From Rhodoferax lithotrophicus (GTDB taxonomy: Bacteria > Pseudomonadota > Gammaproteobacteria > Burkholderiales > Burkholderiaceae_C): 64,000 bases of DNA. Position numbers and translations under genes: made by a program. Shown piece after piece: positions 35,852 through 45,304 of this stretch. Under the pieces are notes generated by a model that was given only the letters and a program-made list of their open reading frames with translations, made no database searches and was not told the origin of the DNA. The first letter of the stretch is position 1. Each line of letters starts with the position of its first letter. The stretch spans positions 4,547,989 through 4,611,988 of the forward strand of contig NZ_AP024238.1 of the NCBI RefSeq assembly GCF_019973615.1, given 5' to 3'.

Positions 35852-37897
35852 TCAGTCAAGCAGCACGGACAAATCGGCCACCTTGAAGCCGTGCCCCGAC
35901 TGGGCGGCCATGGTGTGCAGGTCTTGTTCCAGTGCGGCGCGGTCTTGCTGGCGGGCCCAGAACACCGGGCCACCTTCCCAGCGCGGAAATCCATAGCCCT
36001 GGGCCAGCACCACGTCGATGTCACTGGCACGGCTGGCCACCCCTTCGGCCAGCAGCAGTGCCGCATCATTGACCATGGCCAGCAAGGCACGGCGCTGGAT
36101 GTCGGTGGCCGTGAGGGTGTGCCGGGTGATGCCGCGTTGTGTGGAGGCCTGGGTAATGATGTCGCGCACCACGGCATCGGTGGTTTTGACCTGCCTGCCC
36201 GCGCTGTAGCTGTAATAACCCGCGCCGGTTTTGCGTCCCAGCCGACCCTGCTCACACAGTTGGTCGAGGATGGCCACGTAGCGCTCACGCGGGTCACGGC
36301 TGGCGGCCTGTGCCTTGCGCATGCGCCAGGCAATGTCCAGCCCGGACAAGTCGGCCACGGCAAACGGCCCCATGGCCAAACCAAAGGCTTGTAACGCGCT
36401 GTCCACCTCTTCGGGCCAGGCCCCGTCTTCCAGCATGAATTCACACTGCTTGCGGTAAGCGTTGTAGATGCGGTTGCCAATAAAACCAAACGCATTACCG
36501 GTCAGCACCGGCAGTTTTTTCAGAGTCTTGCCCAAGGCCATGCCGGTGGCCAACACGTCTGCCGCCGTATGGGTGCCACGCACCACCTCCAGCAGTTTCA
36601 TGACATTGGCCGGGCTGAAAAAGTGCAGCCCCAGCACATCGGCCGGGCGCTGGGTCATGTGGGCAATGGCATCCACGTCCAGGTACGAGGTATTGGTGGC
36701 CAGCACCGCACCGGGGCGGGCGTGGGCATCGATTTTTTTGAACACCTCTTGTTTGACGGCCAGGTCTTCAAACACCGCCTCGATCACCAGATCCGCCTGG
36801 ACCAGCTGCGTCCAGTCTGTGCTGGGGACCAGGCGGGCTTCTGCGGCAGCGGCCACAGTCGCCTTCATTTTTCCGGCCTGGACACGGCTTTGGTAATGCT
36901 CGGTCACACGCTGCTGGCCGCGCTGCAAGGCGGCATCGTCCTGCTCCAGCAAGATCACCCGTAAACCGGCATTCAGCGCACAAATGGCAATACCCGCGCC
37001 CATGGTGCCTGCGCCAATGATGGCCACGGTGTGGACAGCACGTGGCTCCGCCTGCCAGACCACGGGTAACTTGCCGGCTTCGCGTTCGGCAAAAAACTGG
37101 TACCGCAGTGCTTGAGACTGGCTGCTGGACTGCAACTGCAAAAACAGCTCACGTTCACGGCGCAAGCCCTCTGGCCAGTCACTGGCGGCGGCGCTCAAGG
37201 CTTCGAGCTGGGCGGTGTAGGCGCTTTGCAGGCGTTGGCGCGGGGTGAGCTTGTCTTGTTGTTCACTGACAAATTTCTGTACCAGCACCGGATCAAGAGA
37301 ACGCTCACGCGCCTGGGGAAAAGGCGCACCCAGACGGGCCAGTTCAGCGGCTCGCTGCAGGGCCGCCGGTAACAGATCTTCCGCCACCACTTGGTCAAGC
37401 AAACCAGACTCGGCCAATTGTTTGCCGGTTTGTGGTGCGCCGCTTTGGATCATGGCCAGCGCGGTGCTGAGGCCTGCCAGGCGTGGCAAACGCTGTGTGC
37501 CGCCTGCGCCTGGGATCAGCCCCAGGTTGATTTCCGGCAGGCCTAATCTGGCCGTCTCCAGCGCCACACGGCCATGGCAGGCCAGGGCCAGCTCCAGCCC
37601 ACCCCCCAGCGCCACCCCACTCAGGGCGGCTACCACCGGTTTTGGGCAGGCTTCGATGTGCGCCAACAACTGGCCAAGCATCGGCTCAGCCAATTGCAAG
37701 GGTGTTCCAAATTCGGTGACATCGGCCCCGGCAGAAAACGCTTTGGTATGGCCGATCAGCACCAGGCCTGTCACGGCAGGGTCCAATTCGGCTTGGCGCA
37801 CGGCGGCGGCAATGTGTTGGCGCAAGGCCGCACTCAGGCTGTTCACGGGTGGGTTGTTCAGCGTGATGACGGCAATCGTGCCGTGGAGTTCATACAT
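35852..37897 (-). CDS. Bifunctional enoyl-CoA hydratase/3-hydroxyacyl-CoA dehydrogenase (PimF/FadB-like)
   Basis: This is a 681-residue fusion. The N-terminal crotonase domain (about 1-190) has ALGGGLELALACHGR and LPEINLGLIPGAGGTQRLPRLAG. The NAD-binding domain (about 290-470) begins VAIIGAGTMGAGIA, and the C-terminal 3HCDH domain carries NAFGFIGNRIYNAYRKQ and GPFAVADLSGLD. It performs hydration and NAD-dependent oxidation in beta-oxidation. In this context it resembles PimF, acting on 2,3-dehydropimelyl-CoA. Its crotonase half is also a candidate to replace the missing BadK hydratase. Confidence 0.88.
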   Translation of the reverse strand: MYELHGTIAVITLNNPPVNSLSAALRQHIAAAVRQAELDPAVTGLVLIGHTKAFSAGADVTEFGTPLQLAEPMLGQLLAHIEACPKPVVAALSGVALGGGLELALACHGRVALETARLGLPEINLGLIPGAGGTQRLPRLAGLSTALAMIQSGAPQTGKQLAESGLLDQVVAEDLLPAALQRAAELARLGAPFPQARERSLDPVLVQKFVSEQQDKLTPRQRLQSAYTAQLEALSAAASDWPEGLRRERELFLQLQSSSQSQALRYQFFAEREAGKLPVVWQAEPRAVHTVAIIGAGTMGAGIAICALNAGLRVILLEQDDAALQRGQQRVTEHYQSRVQAGKMKATVAAAAEARLVPSTDWTQLVQADLVIEAVFEDLAVKQEVFKKIDAHARPGAVLATNTSYLDVDAIAHMTQRPADVLGLHFFSPANVMKLLEVVRGTHTAADVLATGMALGKTLKKLPVLTGNAFGFIGNRIYNAYRKQCEFMLEDGAWPEEVDSALQAFGLAMGPFAVADLSGLDIAWRMRKAQAASRDPRERYVAILDQLCEQGRLGRKTGAGYYSYSAGRQVKTTDAVVRDIITQASTQRGITRHTLTATDIQRRALLAMVNDAALLLAEGVASRASDIDVVLAQGYGFPRWEGGPVFWARQQDRAALEQDLHTMAAQSGHGFKVADLSVLLD

Positions 37898-37972
37898 GGT
37901 GGGTATTCCAGAGAAGCCGCCTTTGACTGGCGGCCAGCATCAAAAAATCGGCTTGGGACGGGTGTTGGAAAG

Positions 37973-38920
37973 TTAAAGCGCGGCCACCAGTTCAGGCACA
38001 GCCACAAACAGATCAGCCTCCAGCCCATAGTCCGCCACGCTGAAGATCGGGGCTTCGGGGTCTTTGTTGATGGCCACGATGACCTTGCTGTCTTTCATAC
38101 CGGCCAGGTGCTGAATCGCACCGCTGATGCCTGCGGCAATGTAGAGCTGGGGCGCGACGATCTTGCCGGTCTGGCCCACTTGCAGGTCATTGGCAGCGTA
38201 GCCTGCATCCACCGCCGCACGGCTGGCTCCAATGGCCGCACCGAGCATGTCGGCCAAGGGGGTCAACACTTCGGCAAACTTCTCTTGTGAGCCCATGGCC
38301 CGGCCACCGCTGACGATGATCTTGGCTTCGGTCAGTTCCGGGCGGTCATTCTTGGCAATTTCGCTGCCCAGGTAAGTGGTGCTTCCGGGCACAGCCACAG
38401 CAGCTACAGTTTCAATAGCTGCTTGCGCTTGTGCAGATTGCGCTGCAGCATCAAAACCTGTGCCGCGCACGGTGATCACTTTGATGGCATCGAGGCTTTG
38501 TACGGTGGCGATGGCGTTACCGGCGTAGATCGGGCGCTCAAAGGTGTCGGCGCTGATGACGCGTGCGATGTCAGAGATTTGTGCCACATTGAGTTTGGCC
38601 GCCACGCGTGGGGCGACGTTTTTACCAGCAGGGGTGGCCGCAAACAGCAGGTGGCTGTAGCCAGTGGCCAGGGCAACAATCTGGGCAGTCAGGTTTTCTG
38701 CCAGGCCGTGGGCCAGGGTGTCGGCTTCGATGTGCAGGACTTTGCTGACACCGGCAATCTGGGCCGCTGCGGCAGCAGCTGCTGCTGCGTTGTGGCCGGC
38801 TACCAGCACATGCACGTCACCGCCACATTGGCTGGCTGCGGTCACGGTGTTGAGGGTGGCAGCCTTGAGGCTGGCGTTGTCGTGTTCGGCCACAACAAGA
38901 ATATTTGCGAGATGGGTCAT
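37973..38920 (-). CDS. etfA: Electron transfer flavoprotein alpha subunit
   Basis: This 315-residue subunit carries the FAD of the ETF heterodimer. The C-terminal FAD domain shows ELTEAKIIVSGGRAMGS, GASRAAVDAGYAANDLQVGQTGKIVAPQLYIAAGISGAIQH and VAINKDPEAPIFSVADYGLEADL. The start ATG directly abuts the etfB stop (TAAATG). Codons near 38401-38445 (AQAQAAIETVAA) coincide with a copy of the interspersed repeat. It takes electrons from the locus's acyl-CoA dehydrogenases. Confidence 0.96.
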   Translation of the reverse strand: MTHLANILVVAEHDNASLKAATLNTVTAASQCGGDVHVLVAGHNAAAAAAAAAQIAGVSKVLHIEADTLAHGLAENLTAQIVALATGYSHLLFAATPAGKNVAPRVAAKLNVAQISDIARVISADTFERPIYAGNAIATVQSLDAIKVITVRGTGFDAAAQSAQAQAAIETVAAVAVPGSTTYLGSEIAKNDRPELTEAKIIVSGGRAMGSQEKFAEVLTPLADMLGAAIGASRAAVDAGYAANDLQVGQTGKIVAPQLYIAAGISGAIQHLAGMKDSKVIVAINKDPEAPIFSVADYGLEADLFVAVPELVAAL

Positions 38921-39670
38921 TTAGATCACCTTGGCTTCAGTTTTCAGTTTGGCAACGAGGGTGGCGACATCAGGCACTTTGATGCCGGCACTGCGCTTGG
39001 GCGGCTCGGTGACTTTGAGGGTTTTGATGCGGGGGGCGACATCGACACCCAGGTCTTCCGGCTTGACCACTTCCAGCGGCTTTTTCTTGGCCTTCATGAT
39101 GTTGGGCAGGGTGACGTAGCGGGGCTCGTTCAGGCGCAGGTCAGCGGTGATGACCGCGGGCAGGCTGAGGCTGAGTTTTTCGCTGCCACCGTCAACTTCG
39201 CGGGAGGCGATGAGTTTGCCGTCCACCACTTCGACCTTGCTGGCAAAGGTGGCCTGGGGCAGGTCAGCCAGAGCGGCGAGCATTTGGCCAGTCTGGTTGC
39301 AGTCGTCGTCAATGGCTTGTTTGCCCAGGATGATCAGGCCGAGTTGTTCCTTGTCCGCCAGTGCTTTGAGCAGCTTGGCCACCGCCAGGGGTTGCAGGTC
39401 TTCGTTACTTTCCACCAGGATGGCACGATCCGCACCAATGGCCATAGCGGTGCGCAGGGTTTCCTGGCATTGGGTGATGCCGCAGGAGACGGCGATGATC
39501 TCGGTGGCCACACCTTTTTCTTTCAGGCGCACGGCTTCTTCGATGGCGATTTCGTCAAACGGGTTCATGCTCATTTTGACGTTGGCGGTGTCTACACCCG
39601 TGTTGTCCGACTTGACGCGGATTTTCACGTTGTAGTCCACCACACGCTTAACTGCGACCAAAACCTTCAT
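38921..39670 (-). CDS. etfB: Electron transfer flavoprotein beta subunit
   Basis: This 249-residue subunit begins MKVLVAVKRVVDYNVKIRVK, contains MNPFDEIAIEEAVRLKEKG and GKQAIDDDCNQTGQMLAALADLP, and ends in an EtfB-type C-terminal arm. It binds AMP and contacts dehydrogenases. It is directly followed by etfA. A GC hairpin lies between it and the upstream binding-protein gene. Confidence 0.96.
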   Translation of the reverse strand: MKVLVAVKRVVDYNVKIRVKSDNTGVDTANVKMSMNPFDEIAIEEAVRLKEKGVATEIIAVSCGITQCQETLRTAMAIGADRAILVESNEDLQPLAVAKLLKALADKEQLGLIILGKQAIDDDCNQTGQMLAALADLPQATFASKVEVVDGKLIASREVDGGSEKLSLSLPAVITADLRLNEPRYVTLPNIMKAKKKPLEVVKPEDLGVDVAPRIKTLKVTEPPKRSAGIKVPDVATLVAKLKTEAKVI

Positions 39671-39701
39671 TTGAAATACTCCGTGAAATTCTCAATGTGA
39701 T

Positions 39702-39725
39702 GCGCCCTCCCATGCGGGAGGACGC
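39702..39725 (-). terminator. Intercistronic hairpin between the binding-protein gene and etfB
   Basis: GCG-c-CCTCCC-atgc-GGGAGG-a-CGC forms a stable stem just downstream of the binding-protein stop. There is no T-run, so it probably protects the upstream message and allows read-through to etfBA. Confidence 0.45.
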
Positions 39726-39745
39726 GAGTTCAACAACAACTTAAG

Positions 39746-40939
39746 TTACATCTTGCACAAGGGGGATGCGGGTGGGGTCAGGCTGGCATCAAAAGTCTGC
39801 TCCACCACCTGGCGCAAGCCGCCGTCCACCTTCTTGACCCGGCCCACGTAGTTGGGCAGCACCAGCTGGTTGTCGGCGGCACGCAAGGCTACCTTGCCGT
39901 AGATGGTGTCGAGGGTGACGTTGTTGCGCAAGGCCTTGACCACGTCTTCAGGCTTGACACTCTTGGCCAGCTTGACACCTTCAAACATGACCTGGATGCC
40001 GTTGTAGGCCTGGCCTTCCACGTCGGTCGGCAGGCGGTTGAACTTGGCCTTGAAGGATTTGACAAAGTCCTTGTTGCGCGGGTTGTCCAGATCGGGCGAG
40101 TAGCCCAGGTTACCCGGTACACCTTCGTAGGCCGCACCCACGGCGTTGATCATGAAGTTGGACAGCATGGCGTGAGTCAGCAGCGGGGTTTTGGGCACCA
40201 GGCCAAACTCCTGCGCCTGTTTCATGAAGGCAATCGCATCACGCCCCACCTCGGCCACCCAGATCGCGTCCACATTGGCGGCCTTGAGCTGGGCGATGTA
40301 AGGCGAAAAGTCCTTGGTGCCCATCGGCACATACAGGCTCAACGGTACTTTTTTGCCTTGGGATTCCACCGCCTTCTTGAACGATTCGGCCGAGTCACGG
40401 CCCCAGACATAGTCTGCACCCAGGGTGGCAAAAGTATTGCCCTTGAGGGTCTTGGCCCACTCCTTGATCATGGCGATGTCCATGGCATCAGAGTGGTTGG
40501 TGCGAATGCCACGTGCCTTGCAGCTGTCGGTGGTGATCTTGTCAGACTTGGAGGCCTGCACAAAATAGGCGGCATCCCAGCGGTCCAGGTTCTGGATGAT
40601 GGCCAGCGAGATGGAGGAGGGCACTGCACCAATCAGCAGGTTGTAGCCGTCACGGGCCAGTTTTTCGGCGACACGGCGGCCCGCATCGGGTGTGCTCTCG
40701 TCGTCCGCTTCGGACAGCTCGACCTTGCGGCCATCGACACCACCCTTGGCATTGGCTTCTTCCACCGCAAACTTGATGGCATTGATGACTTCACCACCTT
40801 GTTCGGCAAACACGCCAGATTTGGAGGACACCAGGCCCACTTTGACCGGCTCCTTGCCCTGGGCCAGTGCGGCCAGCGGCAGGGTTGCAGTGAGGGTCAG
40901 GGCCACCAGGGCGCGTTGCAGGGGTTTCATTTTGAACAT
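39746..40939 (-). CDS. Liv-type ABC substrate-binding protein of the alicyclic-acid locus
   Basis: This 397-residue periplasmic protein has signal peptide PLQRALVALTLTATLPLAALAQG. The mature start EPVKVGLVSSKSGVFAEQGGE is followed by INAIKFAVEEANAKGGVDGRKVEL, YVWGRDSAESFKKAVESQGKK and a conserved C-terminal Cys. GGAG precedes the first of two close ATGs. It is encoded with LivF, LivG, LivM and LivH. Given the surrounding CoA genes the ligand is probably an alicyclic or aromatic carboxylate rather than an amino acid; this is inferred from context. Confidence 0.88.
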   Translation of the reverse strand: MFKMKPLQRALVALTLTATLPLAALAQGKEPVKVGLVSSKSGVFAEQGGEVINAIKFAVEEANAKGGVDGRKVELSEADDESTPDAGRRVAEKLARDGYNLLIGAVPSSISLAIIQNLDRWDAAYFVQASKSDKITTDSCKARGIRTNHSDAMDIAMIKEWAKTLKGNTFATLGADYVWGRDSAESFKKAVESQGKKVPLSLYVPMGTKDFSPYIAQLKAANVDAIWVAEVGRDAIAFMKQAQEFGLVPKTPLLTHAMLSNFMINAVGAAYEGVPGNLGYSPDLDNPRNKDFVKSFKAKFNRLPTDVEGQAYNGIQVMFEGVKLAKSVKPEDVVKALRNNVTLDTIYGKVALRAADNQLVLPNYVGRVKKVDGGLRQVVEQTFDASLTPPASPLCKM

Positions 40940-41008
40940 GTTGTTGTCTCCAGAAAAATTGAATAAACCGGATACGGTCCGGGTGCCGTTACCTTCGAAA
41001 AAATCAGG

Positions 41009-41713
41009 TCAAACCATCACATGGTTTTCAAGGTTGAGCAGGCTCTCGCGGGTGTTTTCCACTGCGCCTTGCGCCACCACCGCTCCTTTGGCCATGGCGC
41101 AATACCGGTGTGCCACACGCACCACCAGGCTCATGTTTTGCTCAATCAGCAGCAGGGCCGTGCCCTGGTCTGCCACCTTGTTGAAAATTTCGGCCAGTTG
41201 ATCAACGATCACCGGGGCCAGACCTTCGGTGGGCTCATCAAGCAGAATCAGCGACGGGTTGGCCATCAGGGCACGCCCAACCGCCAGCATTTGCTGCTGC
41301 CCGCCCGAGAGCGCTGTGCCAGGGGTATGGGCACGCTCTTGCAAAATGGGGAACAGCTTGTAGATTTGAGGCACTGTCCACGGGCCTTTGCGGCCGGTTG
41401 CCGCACCCAGCAGCAGGTTTTCTTCGACCGAGAGGTTGGCCACAATACGCCGCCCTTGCGGCACTACCACCACGCCGTGTTGTGCCGCCATGTAGGTGCG
41501 TGGTTTTGGCAAGGCATAAGCGCCCAGGTGAATCTGCCCTCCACGTAATGTGGCCAAACCCAGAATGGTGTTGACCACCGTGGTTTTGCCCACCCCATTG
41601 CGCCCGATCAGGGCCACCCGCTCACCGGCGTTGACGGTCAGATCCAGGTCATACAGGATGTGGGCTGCGCCATAAAACGCGTTGACTTTGTCCAGTTTCA
41701 GCAAGGCGGTCAT
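41009..41713 (-). CDS. livF: Liv-type ABC transporter ATP-binding protein LivF
   Basis: This 234-residue ATPase has Walker A GRNGVGKTT, ABC signature LSGGQQQML, Walker B LILLDEPTEGLAP and switch His-type EQNMSLVVRVAHRY, the LivF version. Its start overlaps the livG stop by ATGA, so the two are translationally coupled. It ends 69 bp before the binding-protein gene. Confidence 0.93.
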   Translation of the reverse strand: MTALLKLDKVNAFYGAAHILYDLDLTVNAGERVALIGRNGVGKTTVVNTILGLATLRGGQIHLGAYALPKPRTYMAAQHGVVVVPQGRRIVANLSVEENLLLGAATGRKGPWTVPQIYKLFPILQERAHTPGTALSGGQQQMLAVGRALMANPSLILLDEPTEGLAPVIVDQLAEIFNKVADQGTALLLIEQNMSLVVRVAHRYCAMAKGAVVAQGAVENTRESLLNLENHVMV

Positions 41714-42441
41714 GCTGCGCTCCCCAGGTAGGCGGTTCGTACTCGTGGGTCGGCGCGCACCACCGCAGGCTCACCACTGGCGATCACGCGGCCCAGCTCA
41801 AACACGGTGACCACGTTGGAAATACCAAACACCACATCCATGTCGTGTTCCACCAGCAGCACCGACACATCCCAGCGCGAGGTCAGGGCTTGCAGGTGTT
41901 TGGCAAGATCATGCGATTCCTGCACCGACAGGCCTGCCATCGGTTCATCCAGCAGCAACACCGAAGGCCGTCCGACCAGCGCCAGGGCCAGATCCAGGCG
42001 GCGTTGTTCGCCATAGCCCAGGTCGGCCGCCACCGCATGCGACAGGTTCATCAAGTCCAGCTCTTGCAAAATGGCATCGGCATCAGCGCCCGGGTCAGCC
42101 ACCCCCATCTTGTAGGAAGCCAGCTCAACCTGCTGGCGCACCAGCATCTGCTCAAAAATACTGGTGCGCTGAAAACTGCGTGACAAACCCCGTTGCCTGC
42201 GCTCGGTCGGCCCCAGGTGGGTGACATCGACACCTGCCAGTGATACTTTTCCACGGGTCAAACGCCTGCGCCCGGTGATGGCATCAATCACGGTGGACTT
42301 GCCTGCACCGTTGGGGCCAATCAGGCCGTGAATCTGCCCTTTTTGGAGCGACAGTGACACACCGTCCACCGCCTTGACCCCGCCGTAGTGGATGGCCACG
42401 TCGTGCGCCTCCAATACCAGTTTGTTTTCAGATGTGCTCAT
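41710..42441 (-). CDS. livG: Liv-type ABC transporter ATP-binding protein LivG
   Basis: This 243-residue ATPase has Walker A GPNGAGKST, the LivG-specific RSFQRTSIFEQM stretch after the Q-loop, signature DLGYGEQRRLDLALAL (the degenerate LivG type), Walker B VLLLDEPMAGLS, and switch VEHDMDVVF. Its ATG directly follows the livM stop. Confidence 0.93.
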   Translation of the reverse strand: MSTSENKLVLEAHDVAIHYGGVKAVDGVSLSLQKGQIHGLIGPNGAGKSTVIDAITGRRRLTRGKVSLAGVDVTHLGPTERRQRGLSRSFQRTSIFEQMLVRQQVELASYKMGVADPGADADAILQELDLMNLSHAVAADLGYGEQRRLDLALALVGRPSVLLLDEPMAGLSVQESHDLAKHLQALTSRWDVSVLLVEHDMDVVFGISNVVTVFELGRVIASGEPAVVRADPRVRTAYLGSAA

Positions 42442-43419
42442 TCAATGCCCCAATGTTTTGCTCAGCGGCCCCGGTGCGCCTTGCCCGCGAAGCCATTTGG
42501 CCAAGGTTCCGGCAATGCCCGAAGGGGCAAACACAATGACGGTGATCAAGGCGATGCCAAAGATCGCCATCCAGTGGTTGGCATAACTGCCCAGAATGTC
42601 CTTGGCCAGAAAATAGACCACAGCACCCACTGCGGGTCCCCACAACACCTTGTGCCCGCCCACCACCACCATCATCAACGCCACACCAGAAAGGCTCCAG
42701 TGCAGGTTTTCCGGTGACACAAAGCCGGTGTTGAGTGCCGACAGCAACCCGGCCACAGCGGTCACTGCGGCAGACAGGGCATAGACCGTAGCGCGGGGCA
42801 CCAAGGTGCGGATACCAATGAAGCGGGCCCGTTCTTCGTTGTCACGCACCGCCTCGGTGATGCTGCCAAAGCGGGTGCGCAGCAGCAATGTCAACAGCAC
42901 CAGCACCAGCACCAGGGTGACCCAGCAGATCAGGAACATCGTGCCGGGCTTGAGCAGTTGCGACTGGGCGACACCAAACAAGCTGGCAGGCCACTCGATG
43001 CTCATGCCATCGGCCCCGCCGGTGAGACCGCGTGAACGTGAGGCGGTCAGAAAAAACATTTGCCCGATGGCCAGCGTCAGCATGCCAAAGGCTACACCGG
43101 GCACCCGCACAATCACCAGGCCCATGACAAACGCCATCAAGGTGGTGGCCAGCAGCGTGGCCAGAATCGCCAGCTCGGCGGGCATGGCTTTGGTTTGCAG
43201 CAAGATGCCAACCACATAGCCGGAAAAACCGAAGAACAGCGCATGACCAAAACTGACCATGCCGTTTTGCCGCAGCAGCACCCCTACGCCAATGGCAAAT
43301 ACCGCATAGATCACGGCCTGGGTCAGCAGCGCCAGCAGGTTGGTGCTGGCTGCCCATGTGACGGCCACACCCATGGCCAGGGCGATGAGGGTGGTGAGAC
43401 TGAGTCGTTGAAAAGACAT
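42442..43419 (-). CDS. livM: Liv-type ABC transporter permease LivM
   Basis: This 325-residue inner-membrane protein has eight or more hydrophobic segments. GVLLRQNGMVSFGHALFFGFSGY is the family's conserved N-terminal block and DNEERARFIGIRTLVPRATVYALSAAVTAVAGLLSAL the coupling region. The C-terminus ends in a polar tail. It forms the channel with LivH, whose gene is 12 bp upstream. Confidence 0.92.
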   Translation of the reverse strand: MSFQRLSLTTLIALAMGVAVTWAASTNLLALLTQAVIYAVFAIGVGVLLRQNGMVSFGHALFFGFSGYVVGILLQTKAMPAELAILATLLATTLMAFVMGLVIVRVPGVAFGMLTLAIGQMFFLTASRSRGLTGGADGMSIEWPASLFGVAQSQLLKPGTMFLICWVTLVLVLVLLTLLLRTRFGSITEAVRDNEERARFIGIRTLVPRATVYALSAAVTAVAGLLSALNTGFVSPENLHWSLSGVALMMVVVGGHKVLWGPAVGAVVYFLAKDILGSYANHWMAIFGIALITVIVFAPSGIAGTLAKWLRGQGAPGPLSKTLGH

Positions 43420-43431
43420 GTTGAGCCCCTT

Positions 43432-44283
43432 TTATGTACGGCTACCGGCAAACCCGGCGGGTTTCCAGATCAACACGGCGACCATCAGGCCAAAGGGCAA
43501 CAGTGCAGCGGCATCGGGCAAATAGACTGCACCCAGCGCCTGGATCATGCCCAGCACCATGGCTGCAACAAAAGCACCGGCCAGCGAGCCCAAGCCCCCA
43601 ATCACCACCACCACAAACGAATCAATAATCACGTCACTGCTCATGGAGGGTGAAAGCGACAAAAACGGTGCGGCCACCACCCCTGCCAGACCCGCCAAAG
43701 CCGTGCCCAGGCCAACCACTCCGGCGCTCAGCACATCGGTGTTCACACCCTGCATGGCGGTGGTGGTGGGGTCGGTGCTGGCGGCACGCACAAACAGGCC
43801 AATCTTGGAGTTGCGCAGCCACAGGGTCAGCCCCACGGCCACCAGTGCCCCCACCACAATCACTGCCACCCGGTAGGCTGGCACCGGGGTACCCAGCAAG
43901 TCCAAGGTGGTGTTCAGCGCTGCAGGGGCTGACATGGAAAAATTGCTTTTTCCCCAGACGGTGAGCACCACGTCTTCAATGACCAGCAGCAGCCCAAAGG
44001 TGACCAGCACCACACTCAAGGGGTCACGGTCTTGCAGCAGGCGAAAGCCATAACGGTCCAGCAACACCCCCAGCACCGCCATGATGGCCGGTGCGGCCAC
44101 CAGGGCGACCCAGAAGTTGCTGTAGCCGGCAATCGAATACCCAATGTAAGCCCCCAGCATGTAAAGAGATCCATGGGCAAAATTCACCACCCGGCGCAGG
44201 CCGTAAATCAGCGCCAGGCCCGAGCACATGATGATCAGCAACGCGCCGTAAACCAGGCCGTTGAACAGGTTAATGGTCAGCAT
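43432..44283 (-). CDS. livH: Liv-type ABC transporter permease LivH
   Basis: This 283-residue inner-membrane protein begins NLFNGLVYGALLIIMCSGLALIYGLRRVVNFAHGSLYMLGAY, the LivH signature. The coupling region is GVNTDVLSAGVVGLGTALAGLAGVV, and VIGGLGSLAGAFVAAMVLG lies near the C-terminus. It is the first gene of the livHMGF-binding protein group, 31 bp after the SDR gene. Confidence 0.93.
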   Translation of the reverse strand: MLTINLFNGLVYGALLIIMCSGLALIYGLRRVVNFAHGSLYMLGAYIGYSIAGYSNFWVALVAAPAIMAVLGVLLDRYGFRLLQDRDPLSVVLVTFGLLLVIEDVVLTVWGKSNFSMSAPAALNTTLDLLGTPVPAYRVAVIVVGALVAVGLTLWLRNSKIGLFVRAASTDPTTTAMQGVNTDVLSAGVVGLGTALAGLAGVVAAPFLSLSPSMSSDVIIDSFVVVVIGGLGSLAGAFVAAMVLGMIQALGAVYLPDAAALLPFGLMVAVLIWKPAGFAGSRT

Positions 44284-44314
44284 GAATGTGTTTCCTTGTG
44301 ATTTTTTGAAGTGC

Positions 44315-45145
44315 TCATGCGCTCACCTCGGCCTCAAGCGGGCTCAATGCAGATGCCACACCGCCAAAAGCTGTCCAGCCGCCATCCACCGGCAACAGGG
44401 CTCCGGTGATGTAGCTGGCTTTGGGGGAGGCCAGGAAAGTAATCACCTCGGCAATTTCGGCGGGCTCGGCCATACGGCCCATGGGAGTGCGGTGCGCAAT
44501 ACCCTGGGCATCGATGGCCCCTTGGCGCTCCAGTTTGTTGATCAGCTCCGTGCGCACATAACCGGGTGCCACTGCATTCACACGAATACCGGCACGGGCC
44601 CATTCGCTGGCCATGGCGCGGGTCATGCCCAGAATGCCGGCCTTGGCTGCGCTGTAGGCGTTGCGTGTGGGTAGCCCGGTCAGGCTGGCAATCGAGCCCA
44701 GGTTGACGATGGCACCACGCCCCAACTTTCCCTGCGGGGTGGTTTGAAGCATGATTGGGGCAACCGCCTGGCTCATCAGGAAAGTGCCGCGCAGATGCAC
44801 CGACAACACCCGGTCAAATGCCGCCACGTTTTGTGTCACCGTGGGGCCGGTCTGGTCACCGATGCCTGCGTTGTTCACCAGCACATCAATCCGGCCCCAG
44901 CTGTCCATGACTTGGGTGACGGCTGTTGCCACACTGGGTTCTGATGACACATCACACCCCAGCCCCAGGTGGGACGCGCCCAACTCGGTGGCCCGCGCCG
45001 AGACGGCATCGGCCTGCAGATCAAGCAAGGCCACCCGGTAGCCGTCAGCGGCCAGTTGCTGCGCGGTCGCCCAGCCAATGCCATGGGCTGCGCCGGTGAC
45101 GATGGCCACCCGCTGGCTGGTTTTGTGCAATGGAGTCTCCTTCAT
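44315..45145 (-). CDS. Short-chain dehydrogenase/reductase of the alicyclic-acid locus
   Basis: This 276-residue classical SDR has the nucleotide-binding motif TGAAHGIGWA, NNAG, and the catalytic Ser-Tyr-Lys in NLGSIASLTGLPTRNAYSAAKAG. The C-terminus includes AGIRVNAVAPGYVRTEL and ITGALLPVDGGWTAFGG. It precedes the transporter genes in the leftward train. It may oxidise a hydroxy-alicyclic CoA ester, duplicating BadH, or act on a related ring alcohol. The substrate is not established. Confidence 0.85.
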   Translation of the reverse strand: MKETPLHKTSQRVAIVTGAAHGIGWATAQQLAADGYRVALLDLQADAVSARATELGASHLGLGCDVSSEPSVATAVTQVMDSWGRIDVLVNNAGIGDQTGPTVTQNVAAFDRVLSVHLRGTFLMSQAVAPIMLQTTPQGKLGRGAIVNLGSIASLTGLPTRNAYSAAKAGILGMTRAMASEWARAGIRVNAVAPGYVRTELINKLERQGAIDAQGIAHRTPMGRMAEPAEIAEVITFLASPKASYITGALLPVDGGWTAFGGVASALSPLEAEVSA

Positions 45146-45257
45146 GGGTTGGCCTGTGTGTTCTGGCGTGTCTCAGATGCCGTCAAATTTTGAAGACTGC
45201 CCCCTGAAATGCGGCGACGATTCCTGCGGCTTTCAGGACAAATCGTGCATGTCAGAG

Positions 45258-45272
45258 GGGGTGTTTTCCCTA
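45258..45272. promoter_or_regulatory. GGTGTTTTCCCTA motif upstream of the SDR-liv genes
   Basis: GGGGTGTTTTCCCTA lies in the 159-bp gap between aliA and the SDR gene. Its last 13 bases are identical to a motif in the aliA/aliB promoter region (47070-47084). This suggests a shared regulator site and a secondary promoter for the SDR-liv part of the train. Confidence 0.45.
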
Positions 45273-45304
45273 GGCGAAAGTTCATGTTTTTGATCAAGGC
45301 TCGG

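Noticed and set aside
38423..39700. 425-codon open frame antisense to etfA and etfB
   Set aside because: It covers two clear ETF genes on the other strand; the composition is that of a shadow frame.
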